DNA of 64,000 nt. Source: Callipepla californica brunnescens (Eukaryota; Chordata; Aves; Galliformes; Odontophoridae). This document shows positions 13,201 through 24,400 of this stretch, one piece after another (position 1 is the first letter of the stretch; the number at the start of each line of letters is the position of its first letter). The notes below the pieces were generated by a model. The model had not been told where the DNA came from, did not search any database, and was given only the letters and a program-made list of their open reading frames with translations. The stretch spans positions 3,838,382 through 3,902,381 of the forward strand of contig JALIRH010000035.1 in the NCBI GenBank assembly GCA_023055505.1. The letters run 5' to 3'. Both the position numbers and the translations under genes were made by a program.

Positions 13201-14499
13201 GCAGGAGAGCTGATGCTGGAGCTCTTTTTCTCAGCACGCGTTCAGCGTTCACCCACGAGCAACCTCAGAAAAAGCAGAACGACTCTTCACGGGTGTCGTC
13301 AGCGTTTCCCCAAGATAACAACTCCCAGTTGTCTTTCTATTTTGGAAGTGGGCTGTTAAGTCAAACAGCTTTTCATCTTGATACGGAGAGGGACGCTTTT
13401 TAAAAACGGTGCGTGAGGCGATCAAGGAGGAGCGGCTGCTGGAAAAGCTTTCTAATCCAAGACTTGAGTCAACCCACAGCTTTCCAGGCTGGAACGATCC
13501 CAATCCACCAGCACATCCCCTGGGAGCATCCAGGGCAGACATCCTTCTGGCTGGAGCCCGGCTGATGAGGCTCCAAGGACCCACTCTTCCTTCTGCCAAG
13601 CACAGGAGATGTTTTTTGACTGAGAGCAAGCAGATTGCAGAGCCTGCATTCAACCAACCCTCTTCAACAGCATTGCAATAAAGCGATACCTGCCGCTGCA
13701 GTGCTGGTTGCTCTCCTACACAGAAAAGGAAACACACTGAGGACAATGCATTAAATCTCTTACAGACTTAGCAGAAGGTCTGTTCTGCTGTTGGAAGCAG
13801 CGAGGTGTGAGGATGTTTGCTATCAATGTGAGAGCAGTGCCATCACATCTCCAGTCCTGCTCCCAGCCCTGCCAAGGCAGAGCAGCACTGAAGGAGGGGG
13901 AATTGGGGACGGGGGGGTTATTCTGGAGAGGAGAAAGTTTCTGGTGCTTGTTAAAATTTGGCTTAAGCTCTGAGACTCAAGGGTGCGTGTGTTTTCCAAA
14001 CTGGTGGGTGGTTCATTCTAATTCTGGATATGCAGTTTATTCACATACACAACTAATCCCTTTTCGAATCCTGTTAAGTTCTTGTTCTCCTTAGTATCCT
14101 GTGGCAATAAGTTACAGAAACTAATTGTGCTTGTGTTGAGCTCCCTTGATCCACTTTGCTCATGCTTGCTTTCGATTTTAAGTGTTGTTCTGAGAAGCTC
14201 GGTTTGGGGTTTTTTATTGGTTGTATTTTTTGGGAGGGAGACAATCTGTGATCTCAATCCTATTTATTGGACACTGGACAGGGTCACATCTGTGTTCCTG
14301 TGGTTGGATCTGGTTTTCCTCTTGCTGGCAGAGAGGGGAGCGGAGATCAGAAACGTTTCTGGTGCATTTTTGGTCCCTTCCTTGGTTTGCAGCCGTAGCA
14401 CTGTGTTGTTCAGCCCTCTGGTCAGGTGCCTGGGGAGCTGGGAAAAGCTGAGGGTGTAGTCAGCACCCCATATCGAAGAATAAACAACTATGTGCTCGT

Positions 14500-14670
14500 T
14501 TTTCAGTTCTAGTGATGTTCTGCTTAATAACTAAACAGCAATTAGCTTCGTGTAGTTTTGCTGCTACACTTATAATAGCCCCCATTAAAGTTATGGGGAT
14601 TTTAGGCAGTTACAGCTTGCGGAGTAATTAACGAGCAAGAGGCTTTATTACTACCTTTATTTTCAGCCAG
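14500..14670. promoter_or_regulatory. Candidate conserved regulatory patch (ATTA-rich)
   Basis: Dense homeodomain-type cores (TTAATAAC, CAATTAGC, GTAATTAACG, TTTATTAC) occur within 170 bp and differ in composition from the flanks. The motifs are visible; the enhancer role for B3GAT1 is inference. Confidence 0.25.
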
Positions 14671-17600
14671 TGCTTTACTATGGTTCTCTGCCAAACAGCA
14701 GCACCTGGGCAGGACCCTGTGGGGCTGCCCCTGCTCCTGGGCTGGGTATGGGGACCCTGGGATCATGCTGCTCCCCATGGGCCCAGCAGTGGAGCTTGGT
14801 GCTCCTGGGTGCTCATAGGGGACATTTGTTTGGGTGGTTTGGAGTATTTAGTGTTTCATCTAGGCAGTATTTTTACTTTGGTGACTGATGTGTATACACA
14901 AGCTCAGTGAAACCCATTCTTCAGTCTTACATGTTCAGAATCACTTCTGTTCGATGGGGGAAACCGAGGAGCAACGATGTGGGGCTGAGAAGCCCCAAAG
15001 GAAGAGGGAAGGGAGAAGTGATGCCAAACCCAACTGCAGAGCAAACCAGTGCTCCCTATGGCAAGTGTCAGCGCTGACACCAATTAGCTGGGTTTAAAAA
15101 AGCAACCTTCCGCGTTTAATAAGCCAACACATTACTGACACGTGGCTTTGGGATTTATTAAAGCTTTTTTATTAGACGAGTGCCCTTTTGATATCACCAT
15201 GCCTTGCCACCATTGCCCTCTGCCGGAGGACGAGGAGTCTCTCCCACCACGTGGCACAGCCCTGTGCCTTTGTCAGATCCGTCTCCAGCAATTACAGGTT
15301 TCCAACCTGTGCAAAAACACCTTTGTTTTAGGAACGTTTGAACTCCAGGATTGCTTACGGTCGAGCAGCGGCTTGCTTAATTTTGCTTCGATTTTCAAAT
15401 CTGAAAAATACTTTTGCTTCCTGCGGAGGCAACTGGAGACAAGCCAGGTTTTGTTTTGAGCCTTTCAATGAGAAAAGAAGAGCGGTATTAGGAGGGGGCT
15501 GGAGGGGAGTGGATGTCTGGAAGAGGAGCATTGTTTTCCCCACTAACAGCAGCAAACATCCTTGGGTAGCACTGGTAGCAAGAGGCTGTGGGGCTGCAGG
15601 GTGAGCCCTCTGCTTTCAGCTGCCAAGCTGTGACTTTTCTCAGCAGCGGCGTGAAATCGGAGGCGACCATCTATATCCTCACTGGTGTTGTTTGGAGGAG
15701 AAAATGGATTTCACCTCTTGCAGCTTTAAGGTGTAATGGTGGGAGGGAGGCCCTGGGAGAGTTCTGTGTCTTTCAGTTAGGTTTCTTGGGGTCATCAATA
15801 AACCATCGCTTTGTGAATTAACGTTGAGCACCTGGAGCACTGCTGATGCTGGGGTGCCAAAGTGTGGGTGGCAGCTGCAGGAGGGCACGTTCCCATGGCA
15901 GAGCACCATCCCCAGGAGCTTGAGCAGGGCTGGGAGCAAAGCTGTGCTGGCAGCTGGAGCACCAAGTGACAGATGAGTGACCAGAGAGCTGCTAAATGCT
16001 CTGTAGCAAATTAAAAGGAGTTGTTGCTGCAGAGACTGATGTACAAATGGCTGGAGCCTGCTGGTTTTCCTCTGTTGGTGGCACAGAAATCAGAGCAGTG
16101 CCCCAGCCCAAAGGTGGCCATTTTTCATGGCACAAAGCCCAGAGTCAGGCTGTCCTATGGGAAGATGCAGATAATTTGGGACTGGATTAGCAGGGGGCAG
16201 GGGAAGGTGAAAGCACTGGCTCTGGGGGAATCTGCCCTTGACAAATGGGTTATTTGTTGTGTGCCAGCCCATGCAGGCACCTCTTTTATGGGCTCACAGT
16301 CCCATGCCTGCCTGCTGTGTTATCAGCAGAGGTGTTGCAAGGTGTTGGGGTTTTTCAGAGCTGCCCTACTGGCGTGCTTAGAGGCATTGCTGGCTTTAGC
16401 AGGGAAATTAGAGGATACCACTGCTCCGTGCCTTCTGTTCAGGCACTGTCAGAGCAGTGGGATGAGGCCAGATGCTCTTTCCCGAGGCCACCACGTGCCT
16501 TGGCAGTGCAAGGCCAGTGTGGTCTCTCTTGCTTTAATATCTGGATGGAGCAGAAGGCTGATGTTCACTGGAACAATTCCTCCTCTTCCTCCCTGCTTTG
16601 TTTTGTCTGGATTTCTCCAGCTCTGAAAAAATTAGGGACTAATCTGTGTTGCCATGAGATGCTTCCTGGAAAACCTGCAGGATGTCCAGCTGCACAGCAC
16701 TTATCCTGGGGCTCAGAAATGCTCCTCACCACTCATTCCCCAAACCAGCCTGCAGGAAGGCCTGTTCTCAGTAGAAGGGATGTGTTTGGTGGTGGGTTTG
16801 GGGTTTTGTTGTTGCTTCCTCTGAACACTGTTGCAGAATAGTGGCTGTCCTGTGACACACTCACCTGGCACTGTGGTCCCTGGCGCAGGTTTTGGGGTGG
16901 GTATAGGTCTGCCCTTAGAGAGACCTCTGGAACTGGCTGGGGATTTTCAGTTGAATGTTTGGGTTTTGTATAGGGTAACATAAAGGAGTCCCTGAGACGT
17001 TTGTTGGAGATTTGCCTTTGAAGGACAAAGGCTGATCTGTGTTTTCCCTATCCCTCTTGTTTTCCCTGGCAAACGAACACCTCTGTGATTAAAGTGCTTA
17101 TCTGGGAGAGGCAGAATCCATCCAGGGACTTGAATATCACTCGCTTGCACTTTAAAGGGACAACTCATCCGTTTCTGGAGACATTTCACTTCAAGTCTTC
17201 CCTTGCGCTCAGTGCCAGGGACTTGACTGTGCAGCCCAGTGGTCAAAGCTCAGACAAGGGGAATTCAGATCAATCTGAACAGGGCTAGTCAGGGATTTGA
17301 GCCTGGATCTCTCCACCACTGCCCAATGCAACTGAGAAAAAGCAAGCTCCAAGGCTGTCAGGAAAAACATCCGCAAAGCAGCATCTGTATGCAGCACATC
17401 CATAACCTGGGCTTAAGGAGCTCCCCTGTGATTTAAGGAGGGAATCTGGTGGTTTCTAAGGAACTGCAGGGAAAGAGAAGAACCAGGCAGCTCGAGGCTG
17501 TAAGGGTGGGAGATTAGAGCTTTTGTCCAGAGTGGAGACCTCCAGCCTTTGCCTGCAGTGATCTCTGGGCTCTCCTGTGTCTGCAATGCAGCCCTGGAAG

Positions 17601-18304
17601 CAGCAGGATAATGCATTCCCCCACCAGGGATCAGAGGAACTAAAGTGCTACCCATGTTTGCAAACTGTCCACCGTATGTATCCCTGCTAAGTGATGTACT
17701 TCTCTTGCCAAGATACTGGGATAAAATACAGCCTGCTTAAATCTTGTATGCGCTTGTATTGAATCAAACTAAGCTATTGTGGCAGTTTAATATACTCCAC
17801 TTGCAACACCTCTGAGATGGAAGAAATGAACCTGAACAGGTCTTTGGAAGCCAGAGTTAAAACTGGCTGCACCAAACGTGCCAGTGGGGTGGTCAGAACT
17901 GAGGGATTACAGAGACAAGCAACATGCAGGATATCCCCAAGAGCACAGGCACAGCTTTCCCTGTGGTTGCCCCACGGAGGGTGAGGGCTGGTGCTCAGAG
18001 CACTTGCTGCTGCATCAGGCGAGTGATGTACCTGGTGTGACCTCTGCTTCCTCCCTTCTGGGCATGGATCAGAGCTGGCACTGAGCAAGTGCTGCTCAGC
18101 TGAGATGGTGGCCTTGCTCAGTGGGTAGATGCAAAGGAAAGCAGGGACCTGAGCACCCAGATGGCATCCACCTCTCCTGGAGGGGTGGGACACGTTTCTG
18201 TTTCTCACTGCCCTGGTTTCGTTTGCTCTCCTCAGGGAGGAGTGGTGAGCTTTATGGAACAGCTCGCTGGTACTTCGCCTGCTTACCTTTGCTTTGTGTT
18301 GCAG

Positions 18305-18440
18305 GTTTCCTGCCAGATGGGTCCCTGAGGTTCCTGCTGGAGGCCCCGACAGCATCCCCTAGGAGTGCTCTCCTGCTCCTGGTCCCAGCAGCTGAGGCCC
18401 CTCCAAACCTGCTTCTGCAATGGGTGGGTTGTAAGCACTG
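18305..18440 (+). other. B3GAT1: B3GAT1 upstream exon carrying the split start codon
   Basis: A strong acceptor (pyrimidine-rich run ending TTGTGTTGCAG at 18304) opens an exon. One donor at 18424 (ATGG then GTGGGT) leaves an exon ending in ATGG. Joined to the exon at 18579 (GTAATGAG) this reads ATG GGT AAT GAG, MGNEELW, which matches the mammalian long-form N-terminus. A second, stronger-looking donor sits at 18441 (CACTG then GTAAGA). Using it would place MGN out of use but keep another ATG at 18365 in frame with GNEELW. A short upstream ORF (ATG GGT CCC TGA) starts at 18315. The exon is inferred from splice signals and frame only. Confidence 0.6.
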
Positions 18441-21400
18441 GTAAGACCTACGAGTCGTGTCGCCTTCGCTGCTCTCTCCCTCTCTCGCGTTCTCTTTCTC
18501 TGTCCTTGTTCCTTCCTGCCCATTTATTTCTGTTCTCCATTTGCTCTGCTGTTCTGTCTCTGGGGTTTTCACTGTCAGGTAATGAGGAGCTGTGGGTCCA
18601 GTCAGTCTTGGAGATGCCGAAGAGACGAGACATCCTGGCTATCGTGCTGATAGTTCTGCCCTGGACACTACTAATCACCGTCTGGCACCAGAGCACCATT
18701 GCTCCACTGCTTGCAGTGCACAAGGGTGAGAGAAATCAAACCAGCCCATGCCAAGTTTGTGCATCACTCCCTCGTCCTCATCTCTCTCATTTCATTTCTC
18801 CATGGCAGCCATTCCCATCTCAGCTCCCGGCCCATGCTCATGCAGAAGCCTCCCCACTTCTGCTTCAGGAACAGCCCGGTATTTCCCGGGGGTCTTTGGA
18901 GACATCATCCTCCAAGCCATGGGACCTGCTCCTTACGCTTGGAGTGCTCTTCCCCACCTACATTCAGATTCAAAGGAACAGAGCACGGAAGGAAGGTGCT
19001 TTTCTTTATTCCTTGATGATCTTTTTCTTTGTCTTTGTCTTTTTCTTTTTCTTTTTTTTTAAGGGAGGAGTCTCCATTCTTGGCTGTACCCTCCTGGGGA
19101 AGGAGGACAGCACATTTTCTGTCTCTAAGCCCTTGTTCTGGGAGATTCTGTCTTCATTTTAATGTTTACTCCTGTCCTTGGCACCTTCTTATCCTTTCAC
19201 TGAAGCTCAGAGTCTGTTCTGAATAGTTTTACCTTTTCCTGGAGTACTTGGACTGGCAACCACCCCCAAGGCTCAGCACAGCTCTTAAGGGAAAGGGGAC
19301 AGATCCTCTCCGGAAGGTGGATGGCACTCCACAAGATGTGTGATCTCTGTTGGGCTCCAAAATGGGGTTTGGAAGAATATACTGTCTGCGTAGTGATTTG
19401 ACTCAATGCCCTTAAACACTAGGACCAGTTGGTTGGTGAATGACGACTGTCACTGAAGTCACAGCACAGTGACAGCCCTGCTGTGACCTGGCCCTGAACT
19501 TCGTGGTGCCTTTGGTAAGGTGCTTCCCCTGAGAGCGCTTCTATGAGCGCTCAGCGGAAAATGAGTGGTGATAGAGACCAACCTGAAGCTCTTGGGAGAA
19601 ATTGTTATGTGCTTGTAATGCATTTCTGAGCTCCTTCGGTAGCAGGTGCTGGAAATGAGATGTGCATCTATATGTGGAGACACAGTGGCAGTGGATAAAT
19701 TTGCCAGGATTTACAGCTGAGGGTTTGATCTGGGGGTGTTTGCAAACTGTCTCGTATGTCTCCTTCAGGCTCCATCCTGGCTAAGTACCTCGTGTCTGTG
19801 TCCAATGCAGTTTGCAGTTTTAGTTTTGAATTGATTCTGGTGCTCTGTGCTTTCAGAGAGCTGTTATGCAATGCAGATGTGCTTTCCCCTGTACAGGGCC
19901 TGATCCCCACATGTGCAGCAAACTTTATTCCCTCCCAACCCTAAACACACACCCTCCCTCCCTCAAAGCCTCCGAGTACAAATCCCTCATTCAGTTCAGG
20001 TCTATATCAAAGGCTGTGCTGCCGTATGAGTAACGTGCTACGAAAAACACACAGGTAGTAGTACCCTGCTGGGGAGGATCTGATGACTGTCTGTTCCTGT
20101 TCTCTCATCTGAAGTTCCCAGCAGCAGCTGGCTTTGCAAAATCTGGGGCTCTACGAATCAGGCATCCACTAGAGAGCAGCTGGTGTACCTCTGAGTGTCT
20201 GTGCCCCTTTATGTCTCCCAGTTCCTAAGTGTGGATGCTGCTGTTCTCTCTGCTCTACTGCAGTGTGAAAGTTGCAGGCTGGAGAAGTGACAAATGCTTG
20301 GATATATATGTATGTATGTATTTAGGGGCTTTATTTCTGCCCTCTGCCTCTGGATTGGGAGACTGCCTTGCCGTTGCTTCCCCATGCCACATCCCAGGCC
20401 TGCCATTAAGCAGCAGAGTGTGCAGCATCCTGGCCAGCAGTGCTGCTGGGAGCTTCAGGTGATACAGGGACACTGTGTGCTCCACAGCTCCAGCCCAGTT
20501 TGATTCCACACTTCCCAGTCCAACGAGTCCTGCACCACTGAGCATGGTGCCCAGAGCACTGGAGCTTTTTGGGAACAACAGACTGTCAGTCCCTGCTCCT
20601 AATTTCATTATCTAGATCTAATTGCTCTACAACTCTTTCTCCTCTGGGCACTTCATGGGGCTTATTCTGAGCGCTCGGCTGCACAGTTGTCCTGGCCTCT
20701 CAGGCCCTGTTGGGTGCTGGTTTTCTAACAGCAGGACCTTCGTTTCTCACGGGCGTTTGTCCCTGATTCCTTTATTAATTTGTGTACTTATTTATTCAAG
20801 CCTCCGTTTGCGCTCGTTTCCTTTCCTCTTGGGCTGTGAGGGTGACCTCCTGCTATCAGCATGCAGCCTGCTGGGCTCAGCTGGAGGGGACGGGGGGGTG
20901 TCAGAGGACAGAGTCCATGCGGTTTTTCTCCTCTCATACCCTTGCTCAGATGATGGTGGTGACTCCCGGCGTGATCTCGCTGCAGGCTTGGACTCCAAGG
21001 AATACTGCCTGTCGGACCGGGACATTGTGGAGGTGGTGAGGACAGAATATGTTTATACTCGCCCACCCCCGTGGTCAGACACCCTTCCCACCATCCACGT
21101 CATTACACCCACCTACAGCCGGCCCGTGCAGAAGGCAGAGCTGACACGCCTGGCCAACACCCTCCTGCACGTGCCAAACCTGCACTGGATCCTGGTGGAG
21201 GACTCCCAGCGACGCACACCCCTCATCACCCGGCTGCTGCGGGACACGGGGCTCAACTACACCCACCTCAACGTGGAGACCCCTCGCAACTATAAGCTGC
21301 GGGGAGACATGCGGGACCCCCGCATCCCCCGGGGGACCATGCAGAGGAACCTTGCCCTGAGGTGGCTGAGAGAGACCTTTAACAAAAACAACAGTCAGCC

Positions 21401-24400
21401 TGGGATTGTTTACTTTGCTGATGATGATAACACCTACAGCCTGGAGCTCTTTGAGGAGGTAAGGCCCTGCTGGAGGAGCCACGGGCAGCTGAGAGCTGCA
21501 CGTGGGCTGCAAAAGGTGCTGTGAACGTCCTCTGCCATGCTCTGGGTCAGTCCTGCATGCAGTGGTCCCACTACAGCTGTCCTGGAGTTTCCTGGGCAGC
21601 CTGATCCAGGTGGTTGGGTGACCCTGCTCGTGGCTGGGGGTTGGAGCTAGATGGAACTTTACGGTCTCCTCCATCCTAAGGCAATCTGTGTTCCTCTGAT
21701 TCTGTGATTCCTCTGGGGCTTGGTGACGTGACTGCAATATGTGTGTTTTCCACTGCCAAAAGCAGTGTAAATGGATGGGAACCCCAGCATAGCCTGTGGG
21801 ACGTGATAAGGAGGCATATATTCCGTGCTCCAGTCACTTGGAGTTGTTGGCAGCATTGAAAGGGGTCTCGTTGGCCTTGTTCACACACTCCCTGCTCCTG
21901 CAATTGAGGATTTTAGCTGTGCTGCTTTCCTGAGAGAGTCCTTGGTACCTCAAACCCAAGCCAGATGAGGAGGAATTATCATCTCAAGGCAGGAGCTTGC
22001 TGGTAGGATCCCAGCAAGAAGAACACTTAGTTTTATTTTACTATCATGGGAGCTGAAGAAAAGCTGCCTTTCCCATGGGGGGTTCCGCTAGGGTTGGAAC
22101 ATTATCTGCCATCCTTTATGCCTGGGCACAGGTGCTTAGGAAGGGATCCCTTGGCCATCCTTCCCCCACATCCCACCCTGGCGGAGGTTCCAGGCTGATC
22201 TGCCTTCTTCTCCGCCACTCCTATGTACTTCATTTAGCTGTCTGTTCATCCCTGTTTCCTCCTGTCTGAGGAGTCCCTGGGGTCTCTCCTCCTTGCTTGC
22301 TGTTTGCATTTGTTTGCTCTCATCCCAGCGTGTTCCGTGGTTAAACTCTGTAGCTGTCAAGAGCCCAACACCCACTCCGTGCAGGCTCCAGCTGGGGGAG
22401 CAGCACTGTTGCAGAGCTGTGCCGGAGTGGTGCCAGCACAGAACTCACAGGATGTCTGATTCAGAGATGCTCCGTGCTTGTCTCTGGATTGCCACGCTCA
22501 TGAGGAGCACACGTTTGTCAGCACCTGCTTCACATCCCAGAAACTTGGAGCTGCCTAGAGAGGGCTTTGGAGGGAGATGGGTACCTCACCTCTCGGGAAG
22601 GACCCCCAGCACGGGACAAGAAAGTAGGATTGGCTCCTTCCCCAGTGGCTGTCAGTTCCCATACCAGGGATCTCCTATTTATTCACTCCATACATGCCCC
22701 TTTCTCTTCCCTGATGGCTCTCACTTCAGCTTGGATAGCCACAGGAATATACACGCTTTTAAAGCTGAAAGCAAACTCAGGCTGAATGTCTTTCTTCCAC
22801 TTCCCTCCTTTGAGGCAGGCGCTGGCAGCATCTTCAGAGAGACTCTGTGCATTAATAAAGCAGAGAGGGTTCCTTCATTCACCCGTGTGCTTTGCTGAGA
22901 GAGCCTTCTCCTCTCTGATACAGAGCTGCAGTTAAGGTCACATGGAGCCAACTGAACGTGCTGTGAAATGCAGAAGACACGCACTATTGTTCCCCCTGGA
23001 CAGGCACTGCCGTTAGCATGTGTATAATGCAGAAGGGCAAGTGCCAGAGCTCTTCTGGTCTCGTTTGCAGTAATTAGCAGTGATGAGATTAGCTCTGGGA
23101 GATCCCTGATCTAAGAGCCTGGGCTGGGAGCAGAGAGTGAGGCTGAGGCTGCAGGGAGGGGGCAGACGGGTGTTTGGATCATCTGTACTGGCAAGCACAT
23201 GCACTGAAGTGTCCCCTGACAGCTCCCATCTATTTCTGGTGACTCCACAGGGAACAGAGGCATCTGATGTCCCTCTGGGTAGCAGAGCCAGCTGTAATGC
23301 CCCATCCTGAGTGCTGGGAGCTGCTGTTGTGAGCACACCCTAACCACTCTGTTAGCTTTACTGTGTCTCATAGCTCGAGACCACAGCTTTCAGAGGAGAC
23401 ACCTTTCTTCCAAGATGCATTACTCCTGGATTCCTTGGATATTATGCTTCTCCCCAGCTGTCCTGCCTTCCCCACTCATCCACACAGAGGACCAATGTCC
23501 TACCTCTCTAAGGGCCTTTTGTCCCCAAAAACCCAAACCTCAGTGATGTCCATTACTGGCAGCTTCATGCTGAGCTCACACTTGGTCCCACGGCCATGAG
23601 CTCCAAAACACTGTGCTCCTGCAGCCCCAGGATGCTCCTTCTTGTACAGGTGAGTGATACACACAGTTGCTCCAAGTTGCAGCGGTACCCGGGAGCATCA
23701 CCCAGGCTCCTAGCCCCGCAGGATGGTGGGAAGGTAAAGATGTTGTGCTGGTAGGCTGCCGTGTGCTGGATGCTGTGTGCAGCCCATCCTTCTTCACGCA
23801 CCCACCGTGCCCTTCTCTCTCCTTTGCCTCCAGATGCGCAGCACCAGAAAGGTGTCGGTGTGGCCAGTCGCCTTCGTCGGCGGCTTGCGCTACGAGTCCC
23901 CCAAAGTGAACGCTGCAGGGAAGGTCTACGGCTGGAAAACTGTGTTTGACCCTCACCGGCCCTTTGCTATAGACATGGCAGGGTTTGCTGTGAACCTCAG
24001 ACTGATCCTCCAGCGATCTCAGGCGTACTTCAAACTGCGAGGAGTGAAGGGAGGCTACCAGGAGAGCAGCCTGCTGCGGGAGCTCGTCACCCTGAACGAC
24101 CTAGAGCCAAAAGCTGCCAATTGCACTAAGGTATGGTGTATTCCCCATGCGAGGAATGTGAGGACCAAAGTAATAGGTCAAGCTGATGGTTCTTGCCCCC
24201 TAAAGACTCTCCAGTCCGATATGAGAGACAGCAGATGGATATCTATCTGGGATGATGGGAGCGTGTGAGATGCGATGAGACAATGCTGGTTAGCATGACA
24301 GGCATCAATCAGAGCACATCAGCGACAGAGGGGCTGTCAAGTGCTCTGAGATCTTTGTGAGCTGGTGGCAGGCCCTGGAGGGACTTCATCTGGGATCGGA

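Larger units (their letters stand above)
2154..18304. other. Long non-coding interval, probable 5' intron or intergenic DNA of B3GAT1
   Basis: No protein family was recognised in about 16 kb. Most ORFs are short and fragmentary; the exception is a 259-codon minus-strand ORF at 8452-9231, listed separately. AT-rich patches dense in TAATTA/ATTA cores stand out at about 10125-10215, 12251-12345, 14500-14670 and 15075-15180 and could be conserved regulatory elements. A run of about 15 A lies at 9873-9888. If the exon near 2.1 kb belongs to B3GAT1, this interval is its first intron. Confidence 0.5.

Noticed and set aside
16021..16841. Two overlapping ORFs of about 200 codons
   Set aside because: They lie in different frames of the same strand with no family similarity or splice signals, and they are upstream of the first supported B3GAT1 exon.
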